Source: JABMMZ01 sp040386935 (GTDB taxonomy: Bacteria > Bacteroidota > Bacteroidia > NS11-12g > UBA955). From it: DNA of 64,000 nucleotides. Below the pieces are notes generated by a model, which worked only from the letters and a program-made list of their open reading frames with translations, did not search any database and had not been told where the DNA came from. Of the stretch, positions 17,282 through 26,241 are shown one piece after another. Position 1 is the first letter of the stretch; the number at the start of each line of letters is the position of its first letter. The translations under genes and the position numbers were made by a program. The stretch spans positions 4,641-68,640 of the forward strand of contig JAZKEQ010000020.1 of the NCBI GenBank assembly GCA_040386935.1. The letters run 5' to 3'.

Positions 17282-20261
17282 CTACCTCAAAAGAACAACC
17301 ATTCCCTTAAAATACTGCACCGGTCCGAAAAGGCCTTTTGCTTCGATGGTGTACAGGTACATGCCTTGTTGGGCGTCTTTGCCTAAGAAAGTGCCATCCC
17401 ATCCTTCTGTTTTGCTGTCGCTTTGGTACATCATCTCTCCCCAGCGGTTAAATATGCTTACTTTAATGGTTTTAATACCTACTGCTTCAGGTTTGAACAC
17501 ATCATTGATACCATCACCATTCGGACTGAAGGCATCGGGTACCAATAGCTGTAAATCGTGGCTTAGCATAATAATTCGGGTGATAGAATCTGTGCAGTTG
17601 TGTGCTGATATGGCAATAAGGGTAATGTAATATCTGCCAGTATCTGTGTATTTAATGGCAATATTGGTATCGGTAGATGTGCCTATTGGTGGATACAACC
17701 ATTTGTATCTGGCCGCATTGCTGCTGCGGTTTTCTATCTTTACTTCCGAATGACTCAGGGTTAGGAATTCAGGGGTCATGATGAAGTTGGCGATAGGTTT
17801 TGGATGCACAGTAATTGTAGGGCCATTGAACCAATCTTCACATCCTTCAGGCGTGCGCACTTTTAATCGGGCGGTGTATATGCCTGTGGTATAGTTGACT
17901 GTTTGACTGAGTTGTGATTCGTTGCCAATGATACTGTCATTGCCTTTTATGCCTGTATACAATATCCAGTTGAAGGGTTTATTGTAAGTGGTTTTAAAAG
18001 TATAGGTCATCAACATCGGGTTACAACCGGTATCTCTGTCCGTTGTCAGTTGTATAATTGGTTTTACACCCATTTGCATTGTTAAGGTATCGCCTGAGTT
18101 GCTACATCCTTCAGTAGCGGTTACGCGATACGTATTCGCCTGACCATTGGCATACACTGTTACGGTATCTTTAGTAGCAGGCAATACAGTGCCGTTTTTC
18201 CACCAGGTATAGCTATAACCATAACCCTTGCCGCCTGTGGCTTTAGCTGACAGTATACTGCTGTAATTAGGGCAGGTATTATTTGAGCTTAGTGACAATT
18301 TTATTTGTGGCAGTAATACGCGGGTCACTTTCACTGTATCGGGTTGTGAGCAGCCATCATTCAAAATTACTGAATAGATTTTGGTACCAGCCTGCCCCGG
18401 TGCAAAGTAATTGAGCTGTAAACTGTCTTTAGTACTTTCGGTTAGCAATTGTTGATTCAGCCATTTGTAGGTGTAGGCTGATTGAACACCGCCAACAGCT
18501 TTTGCCTTCATGGTGAATAGTGTTTTGTAACAAATACTGTCTAGGGTTAAAATCTGCAATTGCAGTTGAGGTCGCACAGTAATTTGTATGGTATTGGTAT
18601 CGGGTACAGTGGTGCAATTATCTGTTGTTATTAATTGTAGAGTAACGATACCGCCTGTATCAGGGGTGTATTGTGCAGGGTTTATGGTGATGCTGTCGTT
18701 ATTAGATAATGCAGTGTTATTGATGGTCCAGTTATAACCATAGCCACTACCCTTTCCGCCTGTAGTGCTAGCGTGTAATGCCAGTTGAATGCCATGGCAA
18801 ATGGTGGTATCACCGACTACTGAGTTGACTAATTTGATACGACTGTTTATATCCGGTAATACTGTAATTATAAATTGTTGTGAATTTGTTTTGGCCATGC
18901 AGCCATCACTAAGTGTTACTCTGATGGTATCTGTTGATTTGGCAGTGTAGATAAAGCTATCACTTTTTGAAAGGGTATCATTCTGTGTATTTGTCCATGT
19001 GTAGCGGTAGCCTTTTGCGTTGCCTCCTGTGCCTGATGCTTTAAATGTATGGGCATTGCCTTTGCACAATTGGGTATCTTTAGTAGTTAGTTGTAATTGA
19101 AGTGTATCGGCAGGTTTAATGATTTGGTAAGTAGTATCTGCCATGCCTGAGCAATTGTCTTGTACCCGTATGCCTATCTTTTTTGCTTTTGTCGTAAGCG
19201 GTGGTAGTATATAGTTCAGGGTATCGGCTGTTTGATTGCTGCGTATGGGGCTCAGTGCTGTCCAAGAACCTGAAGTGGGCACATCGTACCAGCGCCAATT
19301 GTAATTATTGCTACTGCCTTGGGTGAACTGAGCAATGAGTGCTGCAGTGGTACCCGGGCATACTACAGTGTCTTTGGCTATTGATGCTTTGGCTTTTGAT
19401 TTGGTAATAAAAATAGTGAAATACTTAAAGTCTGTTTTCTTATTGCAACCATCACTTAGGAATAGGATGAGTCGTTGAGAGTCTTTGATACCTGCAGGCA
19501 TTTTAAAGTTCAGGGTATCTTTCAATTGTTTTTGTCCTGTGGCCAGTTCGGTCCAAATACCGGTTGCACTTACGCTGTACCATATCCAGTTATAACCGGT
19601 GGAGTCGCCTTGGGTAAAGGCTGCTATTACAGGGACTGTGGCACCCAGGCAAACGGCAGTATCTTTTTTAGTAAGAATGGTAATTTTAGGATCCTTGCGT
19701 ACTATAATGGTTTTATAGGCTGTATCGGCAGCACCACAACCCGAGCTATCGGCTATTATGATTTTGTACTTGGTGGTTTTATCGGGCCATACCAGGGTTT
19801 TGTAACTAGTGCTGTCCTGCATGCGGTACTTAGGACTCCAGGTCCACTTGGTACCTCCATAGGTGCGCAGCAGTACTGAATCTCCGGGGCATATGGCAGT
19901 ATCTCTGCCGGGGTTGGCTTTGTCTTTTGAGTAAATGAGCAGGCGCAGGGTATCGGCTTTGTAATAACTCTGCACAGCCGGTGAGGTACTCATAATACGG
20001 ATACGGTATTTACCCGATGAACTTATTTTTGACAAAGGTATTCTCCCCTTTACCACCCCATCGGTATTGCTTTTTATACGACCCAAATTGAAATAGTCTT
20101 TATCAAAATTGCCTTCTTCATTGCTGAGTTGGGCCATGAAATAATTTGAAGTATCGTATTGTCCAATTTTGGTATATGGCACCAGAATGCTATCGCCCGA
20201 GCAGTAAGGCCCTGCCTTTACCTGACCGCGTATAATGGCGTTATCGCTGATTTTGGTGATG
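17282..20261 (-). repeat. Direct repeat, copy B (3' block of the giant surface gene)
   Basis: Partner of 12785-15764; both blocks are 2980 bases. The tandem period is about 4.5 kb, one gene length, so a tandem gene duplication is the simplest origin. Confidence 0.88.
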
Positions 20262-21658
20262 TAAACATCTAAAGTTTTATCAAACCCTGAACCTAATATT
20301 GATTTATTTCCCAATTTGAATGTATCTGCATAAAAGGCTCCAAGAGAATAAACGGCTTTACCTGATATTGCATCTAATCCTCTAGACATACTTCCATGTC
20401 CATTGCCACCTCCCACAGTAGCCCACATAACATTCCCTAGTATATCTTGCTTTATAATAATTAAATCATTGTGATCAAATGTTGGTCTTATTATAAAGCT
20501 ATCAATTAAAATATTGGCTGTTAACCAACCTTGAGAATATATAAAACCATCGCTAAATACTGAACTATTTATAAAACTCCCATTAATATATTTACTATCA
20601 GCTAGCTTTGGGTGAAAAAACCAACGAGGTACAAATGAATTAGTAATTGAAGCCGTAAATAATTCAATTTTATTACTCCCTGTGGGATATTCTGGTCCAA
20701 TTATATTATTTCCAAAATACACACTATCTGAAAAACACCCACCGAAATACAAATTTTTCCCATCTGTACTTAAACTTCTAATTTCCATTCTTTTTTTTGC
20801 TCGTAAATTATATCTACTTACATAATTGCCGATGCTATCCAATTGAAGAATAAATCCACCTGGATAGATAGAATCATTACCAATTTTAATATTTGAATTT
20901 ACTAAATGGCCTGATAAGCATATATTACTTTTAAGACTAACAATACCTGAAAATGTTATTACAGCTGAGGTGTTATTGATGTTTAGATATTGTCCCCAAA
21001 CAACCTCTGCATTTATTTCATCAAATTCTCCTAACAAATGTACTCCGGTTGCAGAATAAAATTTCTTGCTCCCTAATTTAGTTGTATCTAAAATACTCAT
21101 CATAAAGTATAAATGATTATTTGATTTGACTAAATTAAGTAACGAAGTAGACCCATTACCATATTGCTTAGCCCAAAGTAAATTTAAATTCTTGTCATAC
21201 TTTGCAAGCATTACACCTCCATTTGAACGATGTACCATTTTACCAAATGCCCTAGAGCTATCAGTCGTTACAACAGGTTTTGGCAATAAACAACCTACAA
21301 AATAATCTCCATTATTATTCCTAATAATATGATGAGGGGTTGCCTCTCCCATTTTTGCTGCGTTTATTACATTACCCAAACTATCAACTCTTACAATAAA
21401 CGATTCTGTAGTAGCATTCGCAGTTTTAGTAATTTCAAAATGAAAACTTCCAAATTTAACCGTATCCTTTATAGTAAATTGCCAAGCTTTTGAATAAGTC
21501 GAAGTAAATGTAGCACCTCCATCATTATTAATACAAACTTTGTAGGCATCTTCATTTCCGTTTTTTGTTCCATAAGCCTTCAACCATTCAAAGTTTTGTG
21601 CTTGAACTGCAGTAACCAAGAGAGAGAACAACGCTATCAATAAATGCTTTAATCGCAT
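17282..21658 (-). CDS. Giant T9SS surface protein with type B sorting domain, copy B
   Basis: 1458 residues from the ATG at 21658; the upstream TTG at 21679 overlaps the -7 element and is rejected. Same plan as copy A: signal peptide MRLKHLLIALFSLLVTAVQA, an N-terminal variable region (about 21-465; KYDKNLNLLWAKQYGN, GDYFVGCL) homologous to but strongly diverged from copy A, Ig/PKD-like modules, and a type B (CHU_C) sorting domain ending FKGMVVLLR. From about residue 466 to the end the two proteins differ at only a few dozen positions by eye. The 117-base gap to copy A holds copy A's promoter but no hairpin terminator, so read-through is possible. Confidence 0.9.
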   Translation of the reverse strand: MRLKHLLIALFSLLVTAVQAQNFEWLKAYGTKNGNEDAYKVCINNDGGATFTSTYSKAWQFTIKDTVKFGSFHFEITKTANATTESFIVRVDSLGNVINAAKMGEATPHHIIRNNNGDYFVGCLLPKPVVTTDSSRAFGKMVHRSNGGVMLAKYDKNLNLLWAKQYGNGSTSLLNLVKSNNHLYFMMSILDTTKLGSKKFYSATGVHLLGEFDEINAEVVWGQYLNINNTSAVITFSGIVSLKSNICLSGHLVNSNIKIGNDSIYPGGFILQLDSIGNYVSRYNLRAKKRMEIRSLSTDGKNLYFGGCFSDSVYFGNNIIGPEYPTGSNKIELFTASITNSFVPRWFFHPKLADSKYINGSFINSSVFSDGFIYSQGWLTANILIDSFIIRPTFDHNDLIIIKQDILGNVMWATVGGGNGHGSMSRGLDAISGKAVYSLGAFYADTFKLGNKSILGSGFDKTLDVYITKISDNAIIRGQVKAGPYCSGDSILVPYTKIGQYDTSNYFMAQLSNEEGNFDKDYFNLGRIKSNTDGVVKGRIPLSKISSSGKYRIRIMSTSPAVQSYYKADTLRLLIYSKDKANPGRDTAICPGDSVLLRTYGGTKWTWSPKYRMQDSTSYKTLVWPDKTTKYKIIIADSSGCGAADTAYKTIIVRKDPKITILTKKDTAVCLGATVPVIAAFTQGDSTGYNWIWYSVSATGIWTELATGQKQLKDTLNFKMPAGIKDSQRLILFLSDGCNKKTDFKYFTIFITKSKAKASIAKDTVVCPGTTAALIAQFTQGSSNNYNWRWYDVPTSGSWTALSPIRSNQTADTLNYILPPLTTKAKKIGIRVQDNCSGMADTTYQIIKPADTLQLQLTTKDTQLCKGNAHTFKASGTGGNAKGYRYTWTNTQNDTLSKSDSFIYTAKSTDTIRVTLSDGCMAKTNSQQFIITVLPDINSRIKLVNSVVGDTTICHGIQLALHASTTGGKGSGYGYNWTINNTALSNNDSITINPAQYTPDTGGIVTLQLITTDNCTTVPDTNTIQITVRPQLQLQILTLDSICYKTLFTMKAKAVGGVQSAYTYKWLNQQLLTESTKDSLQLNYFAPGQAGTKIYSVILNDGCSQPDTVKVTRVLLPQIKLSLSSNNTCPNYSSILSAKATGGKGYGYSYTWWKNGTVLPATKDTVTVYANGQANTYRVTATEGCSNSGDTLTMQMGVKPIIQLTTDRDTGCNPMLMTYTFKTTYNKPFNWILYTGIKGNDSIIGNESQLSQTVNYTTGIYTARLKVRTPEGCEDWFNGPTITVHPKPIANFIMTPEFLTLSHSEVKIENRSSNAARYKWLYPPIGTSTDTNIAIKYTDTGRYYITLIAISAHNCTDSITRIIMLSHDLQLLVPDAFSPNGDGINDVFKPEAVGIKTIKVSIFNRWGEMMYQSDSKTEGWDGTFLGKDAQQGMYLYTIEAKGLFGPVQYFKGMVVLLR

Positions 21659-21676
21659 TCTTTTAAGAATAATAAA

Positions 21677-21684
21677 CAAATTTA
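21677..21684 (-). promoter_or_regulatory. -7 promoter element of giant surface gene B
   Basis: On the minus strand TAAATTTG, 18 bases before the ATG at 21658, identical in sequence and spacing to the element of copy A. The conserved flank spans 21565-21718. Confidence 0.6.
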
Positions 21685-21751
21685 CATTTATTTGATTATA
21701 AAAGAAGTTTTTTTTGAACTAACCCAAAATTATGAGAAGTAAAATTGTTAT

Positions 21752-21768
21752 CCGATAGCGGCTATCGG
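21752..21768. repeat. Short palindrome CCGATAGC-g-GCTATCGG
   Basis: Perfect 8-bp arms around one central base, five bases before the tandem repeat begins. It resembles a small REP-like palindrome; no T-run follows on either strand, so a terminator role is not supported. Confidence 0.6.
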
Positions 21769-21772
21769 CTAT

Positions 21773-21982
21773 TTCAGTACGTCAAACGGATGCTTCAGTA
21801 TGTCAGGCGAATGTTTCGGTACGTCAGACCGATGCTTCAGTATGTCAGGGCGAGGTTTCAGTATGTGTGGACGATGCACGGGTATGTCGGGCGAATGTTA
21901 CAGTATGTCTGGACGAGGTTCGGGTATGTCGGGAAGATGTTTCAGTACGTCAGGCAGATGGTTGAGTACGTGGGACAGAGAT
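21773..21982. repeat. Ten-copy 21-bp tandem repeat
   Basis: Ten consecutive units of exactly 21 bases, starting at 21773, 21794, 21815, 21836, 21857, 21878, 21899, 21920, 21941 and 21962 (the last degenerate). Consensus approximately TTCAGTAYGTCRGGCGATGT with scattered substitutions but no length change. Because 21 is a multiple of three, two plus-strand frames stay open: one would give a heptad repeat like MLQYVRR, the other a Ser/Gly/Cys-rich FSMSGRC repeat. No promoter or clear start context supports translation. It is not a CRISPR array: there are no unique spacers. Confidence 0.85.
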
Positions 21983-22023
21983 TATTTTTGATTTTTATAA
22001 ATTTTTGGTTTTTGATTTTATAG

Positions 22024-22216
22024 TCCCGACCCTTCGGGATTGATTTTTGGGATACTTGCGGTCAATTTTGCGGTATCCTGACTTTCGTCAGGATGACTCG
22101 GTCCGTTTTATTTGTTGAGATTAATGGGGGTGTCTTTTCGTTCCCTAATAACGAAGCATTTGGATAAGCAATCAAACAATTCCCGAAGGGTCGGAACTTT
22201 CCTCGAAGGGTCGGGG
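22024..22216. repeat. Cluster of REP-like hairpins
   Basis: Within about 190 bases lie TCCCGA-CCCT-TCGGGA (22024-22039), ATCCTGAC-TTTC-GTCAGGAT (22075-22094), TTCGTT-7-AACGAA (22137-22155), and two imperfect inverted copies of the CCCGAAGGGTCGG core (22181-22196 and 22201-22216). With the tandem repeat they fill the 619 bases between copy B and bshB1; no gene is convincing here. One or more may terminate bshB1 operon transcripts on the minus strand. Confidence 0.65.
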
Positions 22217-22303
22217 CTAATAGCAGTAACTTAATAACTAATAACTCAGTAACTAATCCAGAAGTATCGGGACTTGCAGTAACAATTAACAAATAACCTT
22301 TAA

Positions 22304-23029
22304 CTAAATAAGATCCGTAAGCAAAGACACCCCTGCAGGGCGGACAACAGTAAAACCTTCGGCATAATGTACATTCATGAATCGGCCGAACTGCACCGCA
22401 CGCCCTTCAATGTGTTGTAAAAAAGCAGGTGTTGAAATGGGGGTTTCGGGTTCTTTGGATGCCGGATTGAAAAACTGAGATTCAAAACACATCAAGCTTT
22501 TCATGCGCTGCTCCCACTCTGCGGTTACATCTATTACCAAATCGGGTTGTATATAATGGTCCTGTATATAGGCGTACACAGCCTTAGGGCGCCAGGGTGG
22601 CAAACTATTACCTGCGGCATCCTTCACTTCAATTTTAACAAGACCCGATAGAAAACAGGCTTCTTTTACCAATCGGTGTCCTTTGCCATGGTCGGGGTGG
22701 CGATCGGTAACGGCATTGCACAATACAATATCGGGTTGGTATTGGCGCAGGGTGCGCACCACTGCCATTAGGCTGGCTTCGTTGTGTTCAAAAAAACCAT
22801 CCTTTAATCCCAGATTTTCTCTTACATCTAATTCTAAAATAGCCGATGAATTGGCTGATTCAACCGCTCTGGTTTCTGCTGTACCGCGTGTGCCCAACTC
22901 GCCACGGGTAAGGTCGATAATGCCTGTACTGAGTCCGTTTTTCTTGTGTTTAATCATAGTGCCCGATATGGAAATTTCCACATCGTCAGGATGAGCCGCA
23001 TAGGCCAGTACGTTAATTTTAGTTGGCAT
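22304..23029 (-). CDS. bshB1: Bacillithiol biosynthesis deacetylase BshB1
   Basis: 241 residues, typical LmbE/PIG-L fold length. It removes the acetyl group from N-acetylglucosaminyl-malate in bacillithiol synthesis, in the cytoplasm. The zinc site is visible: AAHPDDVEI near residues 11-19 and the downstream HPDHGKGH near 114-121; ELGTRGTAETR is a further BshB1 landmark. The other bacillithiol genes (bshA, bshC) are not in the window. The start overlaps the end of the DUF4294 gene by 11 bases, placing it last in a minus-strand operon. Confidence 0.92.
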   Translation of the reverse strand: MPTKINVLAYAAHPDDVEISISGTMIKHKKNGLSTGIIDLTRGELGTRGTAETRAVESANSSAILELDVRENLGLKDGFFEHNEASLMAVVRTLRQYQPDIVLCNAVTDRHPDHGKGHRLVKEACFLSGLVKIEVKDAAGNSLPPWRPKAVYAYIQDHYIQPDLVIDVTAEWEQRMKSLMCFESQFFNPASKEPETPISTPAFLQHIEGRAVQFGRFMNVHYAEGFTVVRPAGVSLLTDLI

Positions 23030-23633
23030 TTTCTATTTCTAAAGATTTAATGATTTCTTCTATCTGATAATCTACTACGGGGTCGTAGGTGTCTTTCATA
23101 TCGGCATTGTAGGTTTTGGCCATGGCTTGCCAAAAGAGGGTTTCCAAACCGCCACGGTAATTGCTCATAATGTCCCAGGTAGATTTACCTGTTTCGCGGT
23201 GTATGAGTTTTAACAATAATTTGCCTTGTGATATTTCAAAATTTTTGAGGTCGCCCATAAACTGGTCCTTGATGGATTTTTCACAGGCCTTGATGTATTT
23301 TTTCTTCTCTTTTTCAGAGCTCATCAGGTTCAGGTTGTCTTCCATCATTTGCAAACGGAAGGCGGCCAGCTTGGCGTAGGGCAACACTTTCTTAATGTCG
23401 TACACCAGTTTGCGAAAGGCTTTTTTCTCAGCCTCGGTAGTAGGGCCATCTAATTGCACATTGAATTTGCGCAGCAGGTATACAGAAATGGTATCGCCTT
23501 CGTGTACTTCATACCCCTGTTTTACCATTACGTATTTGCGGGTTGAATCGGCTTTGGTCGTATCTGTAGCGGTTTGTGCACTTGTACTGTACACAACCAA
23601 AATACTACACCATATCAACCAAAGGGTTTTCAT
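23019..23633 (-). CDS. DUF4294 domain protein, exported
   Basis: 204 residues with a signal peptide (MKTLWLIWCSILVVYSTSAQ). The body (VKQGYEVHEGDTISVYLL ... FRKLVYDIKKVLPYAKLAAFRLQMMEDNL ... KLIHRETGKSTWDIMSNYRGG) corresponds to DUF4294, a Bacteroidota family of unknown function; the Arg-Glu-Thr and Asn-Tyr-Arg-Gly patches are the most conserved-looking parts. It lies 2 bases after lgt and overlaps bshB1, so it is cotranscribed with both. Confidence 0.85.
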   Translation of the reverse strand: MKTLWLIWCSILVVYSTSAQTATDTTKADSTRKYVMVKQGYEVHEGDTISVYLLRKFNVQLDGPTTEAEKKAFRKLVYDIKKVLPYAKLAAFRLQMMEDNLNLMSSEKEKKKYIKACEKSIKDQFMGDLKNFEISQGKLLLKLIHRETGKSTWDIMSNYRGGLETLFWQAMAKTYNADMKDTYDPVVDYQIEEIIKSLEIENAN

Positions 23634-23635
23634 AC

Positions 23636-24871
23636 TTATGCCTCTTCAATAGGCGTGCCATGTGTTACAGGTACCGCTGCATTGAGCATTTTTAATTTCC
23701 AGCAGAATATGGTCAATATTAAACCGCCAAGGAACATTCCCATTGAAATGAGTTCGGCCTGGGTAATGTGCATGCCTGATACTTCCATGATGATGGTATT
23801 CACACGTATTTTTTCAATGAAGAAACGCTCCATACCATTCAACATTAAATAAATACCGAACAATACACCGGCATAGTGAATGCGCTTGCGCAAAAACCAC
23901 AGCAATACAAATATTAATATACAGGCAATAGCTTCGTACAATGGCGTTGGAAACACAGGTGCTATCAGGTAAGGTGTTGAGTTAAAATCGCAACCCAGAT
24001 TCATGATGTAATTGATATCGCCTTCGGTATAAGGGTTACACACTTTATTGACGTTGTTGGGATAATTATAGGCCCAGGTCCAGTCGGGTAAAAACGACAT
24101 CCAGCCCGGCTTAGGTGCGGTATTTACTATACCCCAGTCGCCATCGCCACTTACATGGCAACCGATACGACCGGTACCGTAAGCCAACATCATGGCCGGT
24201 CCGCCCACATCGAGCATGTGCAACATTTTAATGCCTTTTTTGCGGGCCACATACAATACGGCAATACCGCCTACTATCAATCCACCATAGAATGTTAAAC
24301 CGCTGAACGACATGATGCTTCCCCATGGATCGCGTTGGAAGTCTGATAGATTTTCGAGAATGTGAAATAATTTAGCACCCAATATTCCGCCAACAAAAGC
24401 TGCAAATGTCAAAGAACCCATGTGGTACGAAGGGTCAACAACTTTGAATTCTTCTATAGGTTCGGCCAGTCGTTGTTTGCGGTCTTGCCAGTAATTAAAA
24501 CCCAACAATATGGCTGCACCCAACAAACCGTACAACATATTGCCCTGCAATGAAAGGATGTACTCCTGAGGATTGTCTTCTACTGCCGAAAAATCGAATA
24601 TGAGGGGAATGAATTTATACCCAATAATAAAACCGGTGATGCCAGATGTAATGTAGTCGGCTTGCGAAAAAGCAATGCCTTTCATGGTTCTGATGGTTTC
24701 GCCTGCTCCCAGTATGCCCAATTTGAATTTTCGTCTCAGCTCTTTTGTCATCACTATGTTGGCGACTATGAATGAAACGGCAACAAAAAAACCGAAGGAA
24801 TTAATGAGTTTCAGGCCGGGTAGTTCGAGCCCGAACCATTCCTTGAATATAAAATAAAAATTAGGATACAT
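23636..24871 (-). CDS. lgt: Prolipoprotein diacylglyceryl transferase
   Basis: 411 residues from the ATG at 24871 (a longer reading from 24913 would run 42 bases further into mtaB). Integral inner-membrane enzyme that transfers diacylglycerol from phosphatidylglycerol to the lipobox Cys of prolipoproteins. The Lgt signature appears as GTGRIGCHVSGDGDWG (with Arg and the acidic residues), and SFSGLTFYGGLIVGG is the conserved helix before it. At 411 residues it is longer than the 260-300 of proteobacterial enzymes, with extra loops typical of Bacteroidota. The start overlaps the mtaB stop by 11 bases. Its substrates would include the many lipoproteins in this window. Confidence 0.93.
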   Translation of the reverse strand: MYPNFYFIFKEWFGLELPGLKLINSFGFFVAVSFIVANIVMTKELRRKFKLGILGAGETIRTMKGIAFSQADYITSGITGFIIGYKFIPLIFDFSAVEDNPQEYILSLQGNMLYGLLGAAILLGFNYWQDRKQRLAEPIEEFKVVDPSYHMGSLTFAAFVGGILGAKLFHILENLSDFQRDPWGSIMSFSGLTFYGGLIVGGIAVLYVARKKGIKMLHMLDVGGPAMMLAYGTGRIGCHVSGDGDWGIVNTAPKPGWMSFLPDWTWAYNYPNNVNKVCNPYTEGDINYIMNLGCDFNSTPYLIAPVFPTPLYEAIACILIFVLLWFLRKRIHYAGVLFGIYLMLNGMERFFIEKIRVNTIIMEVSGMHITQAELISMGMFLGGLILTIFCWKLKMLNAAVPVTHGTPIEEA

Positions 24872-26186
24872 GTAATATGGATGAGTTATGGTAATTGATG
24901 TCGCATTCAGCAAAGCCCTGTTCGTTTACGTCTTTCAGCACCACTTCACTGATATCGTTCACCAACAGTGGATCGTAATCGGTTTCCACTTTGATGTAGT
25001 TTTCAGTAAAGCCGTACATTTTATGGCTTTTTTCTTCGTGTTCGAACAGCACTGATGCTTTGGTATTTAAATGTTGTCTGTAAAAATGCTGTTTCTTTTT
25101 TTCGCTGAGAATGCGCAACATTTCTGTGCGTTCGTTGCGTTTGTATTGGTGCACCTTGCCGCTCATTTTGCGGGCCGTTGTATTGGCGCGCTCAGAGTAA
25201 GGGAATACGTGCAGGTAGGATACATCTAATGCGTTGAGGAAATTATAAGTCTCCAAAAAGTCTTCATCTGTTTCGCCCGGAAAGCCAACAATAACATCTA
25301 CACCGATGGCACAATGCGGCATCAGTTGTTTGATTTTAGCCACCTTTTCGACATACAATTGGCGTTCATATTTTCTGCGCATGGCCTTCAGTATTTTATC
25401 TGAACCGCTTTGCAGGGGTATGTGAAAATGGGGCATGAACTTATTGGAGTTCGCAACAAATTCTATGATTTCATCTGTTAACAGATTAGGTTCTATTGAA
25501 GATATGCGATAGCGCTGAATGCCTTCAATTTTATCAAGTTCCAGTACCAAATCAAAAAATGTTTCACCGTGTTGCACACCAAAATCTCCGAGGTTCACGC
25601 CTGTTAATACCACTTCTTTTACATCGGTTTCAGCCACTTGTTTGGCCACTTTTACTGTTTCTTCAATGGTATGACTTCTGCTGGTGCCTCGTGCCAATGG
25701 AATGGTACAAAACGAACAGAAATAATCGCAGCCATCCTGCACTTTCATGAATGAACGGGTGCGGTCGCCAACAGAAAAACCGGGAATAAAAATATTGGTT
25801 TCTTTGATATTGGCGTTATAGATTTTAGCTGTTGTATTTTTTTCTAAAATATCGGTAAGATGCTGTACCAGATTGAATTTCTCAGCAGCACCCAATACCA
25901 TATCTACTCCGGGAATATTGGCAATCTCTTCAGGTTTTAACTGGGCATAGCAACCAACTATAACAACAAAGGCATTGGGATTGTGCTTCAGTGCTTCCTT
26001 TACTACTTTCTTGCACTTGCGGTCGGCATGGTCGGTAACAGAGCAGGTATTGATGACATACACATCGGCTTTGTCGGTAAATTCTTTTTTCAGGTAGCCA
26101 TGGCTCTCCAATTGACGGCCAATGGTACTTGTTTCTGAAAAATTTAACTTACAGCCAAGGGTGTAAAAAGCAACCGATTTTTGCAT
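24861..26186 (-). CDS. mtaB: tRNA t6A37 methylthiotransferase MtaB
   Basis: 441 residues from the ATG at 26186; the family opening VAFYTLGCKLNFSE follows directly and a -7 element lies 12 bases upstream, so the extra 5 residues of the longest reading are excluded. A radical-SAM enzyme that converts t6A37 to ms2t6A in tRNA decoding ANN codons. The N-terminal domain has cluster cysteines in GCKLN, NTCSVTDHAD and VGCYAQ; the radical-SAM CxxxCxxC is GCDYFCSFC; a TRAM-like C-terminal segment follows. First gene of the mtaB-lgt-DUF4294-bshB1 run. Confidence 0.93.
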   Translation of the reverse strand: MQKSVAFYTLGCKLNFSETSTIGRQLESHGYLKKEFTDKADVYVINTCSVTDHADRKCKKVVKEALKHNPNAFVVIVGCYAQLKPEEIANIPGVDMVLGAAEKFNLVQHLTDILEKNTTAKIYNANIKETNIFIPGFSVGDRTRSFMKVQDGCDYFCSFCTIPLARGTSRSHTIEETVKVAKQVAETDVKEVVLTGVNLGDFGVQHGETFFDLVLELDKIEGIQRYRISSIEPNLLTDEIIEFVANSNKFMPHFHIPLQSGSDKILKAMRRKYERQLYVEKVAKIKQLMPHCAIGVDVIVGFPGETDEDFLETYNFLNALDVSYLHVFPYSERANTTARKMSGKVHQYKRNERTEMLRILSEKKKQHFYRQHLNTKASVLFEHEEKSHKMYGFTENYIKVETDYDPLLVNDISEVVLKDVNEQGFAECDINYHNSSILHVS

Positions 26187-26198
26187 TTTTGAGTAGCG

Positions 26199-26206
26199 CA
26201 AAGTTA
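26199..26206 (-). promoter_or_regulatory. -7 promoter element for the mtaB operon
   Basis: On the minus strand TAACTTTG, an exact TAnnTTTG, 12 bases before the ATG at 26186. Confidence 0.6.
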
Positions 26207-26241
26207 TAGCATTTGAGTAACTTTACCTATAGGGTGTTTCC

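Noticed and set aside
12785..21718. Composite transposon or insertion sequence
   Set aside because: The repeated blocks are coding sequence for surface-protein modules; no transposase or terminal inverted repeats were seen.
21773..21982. CRISPR array
   Set aside because: Units abut without unique spacers, are degenerate, and no cas genes are present.
21745..22023. Open frame across the 21-bp repeats as a protein-coding gene
   Set aside because: The frame is open only because the unit is a multiple of three; no promoter or start context, two frames equally open, and low-complexity product. Kept as a repeat.
22062..22292. 76-residue frame on the minus strand downstream of bshB1
   Set aside because: Composed of the REP-like and post-stop repeats; no start signal and no recognisable product.
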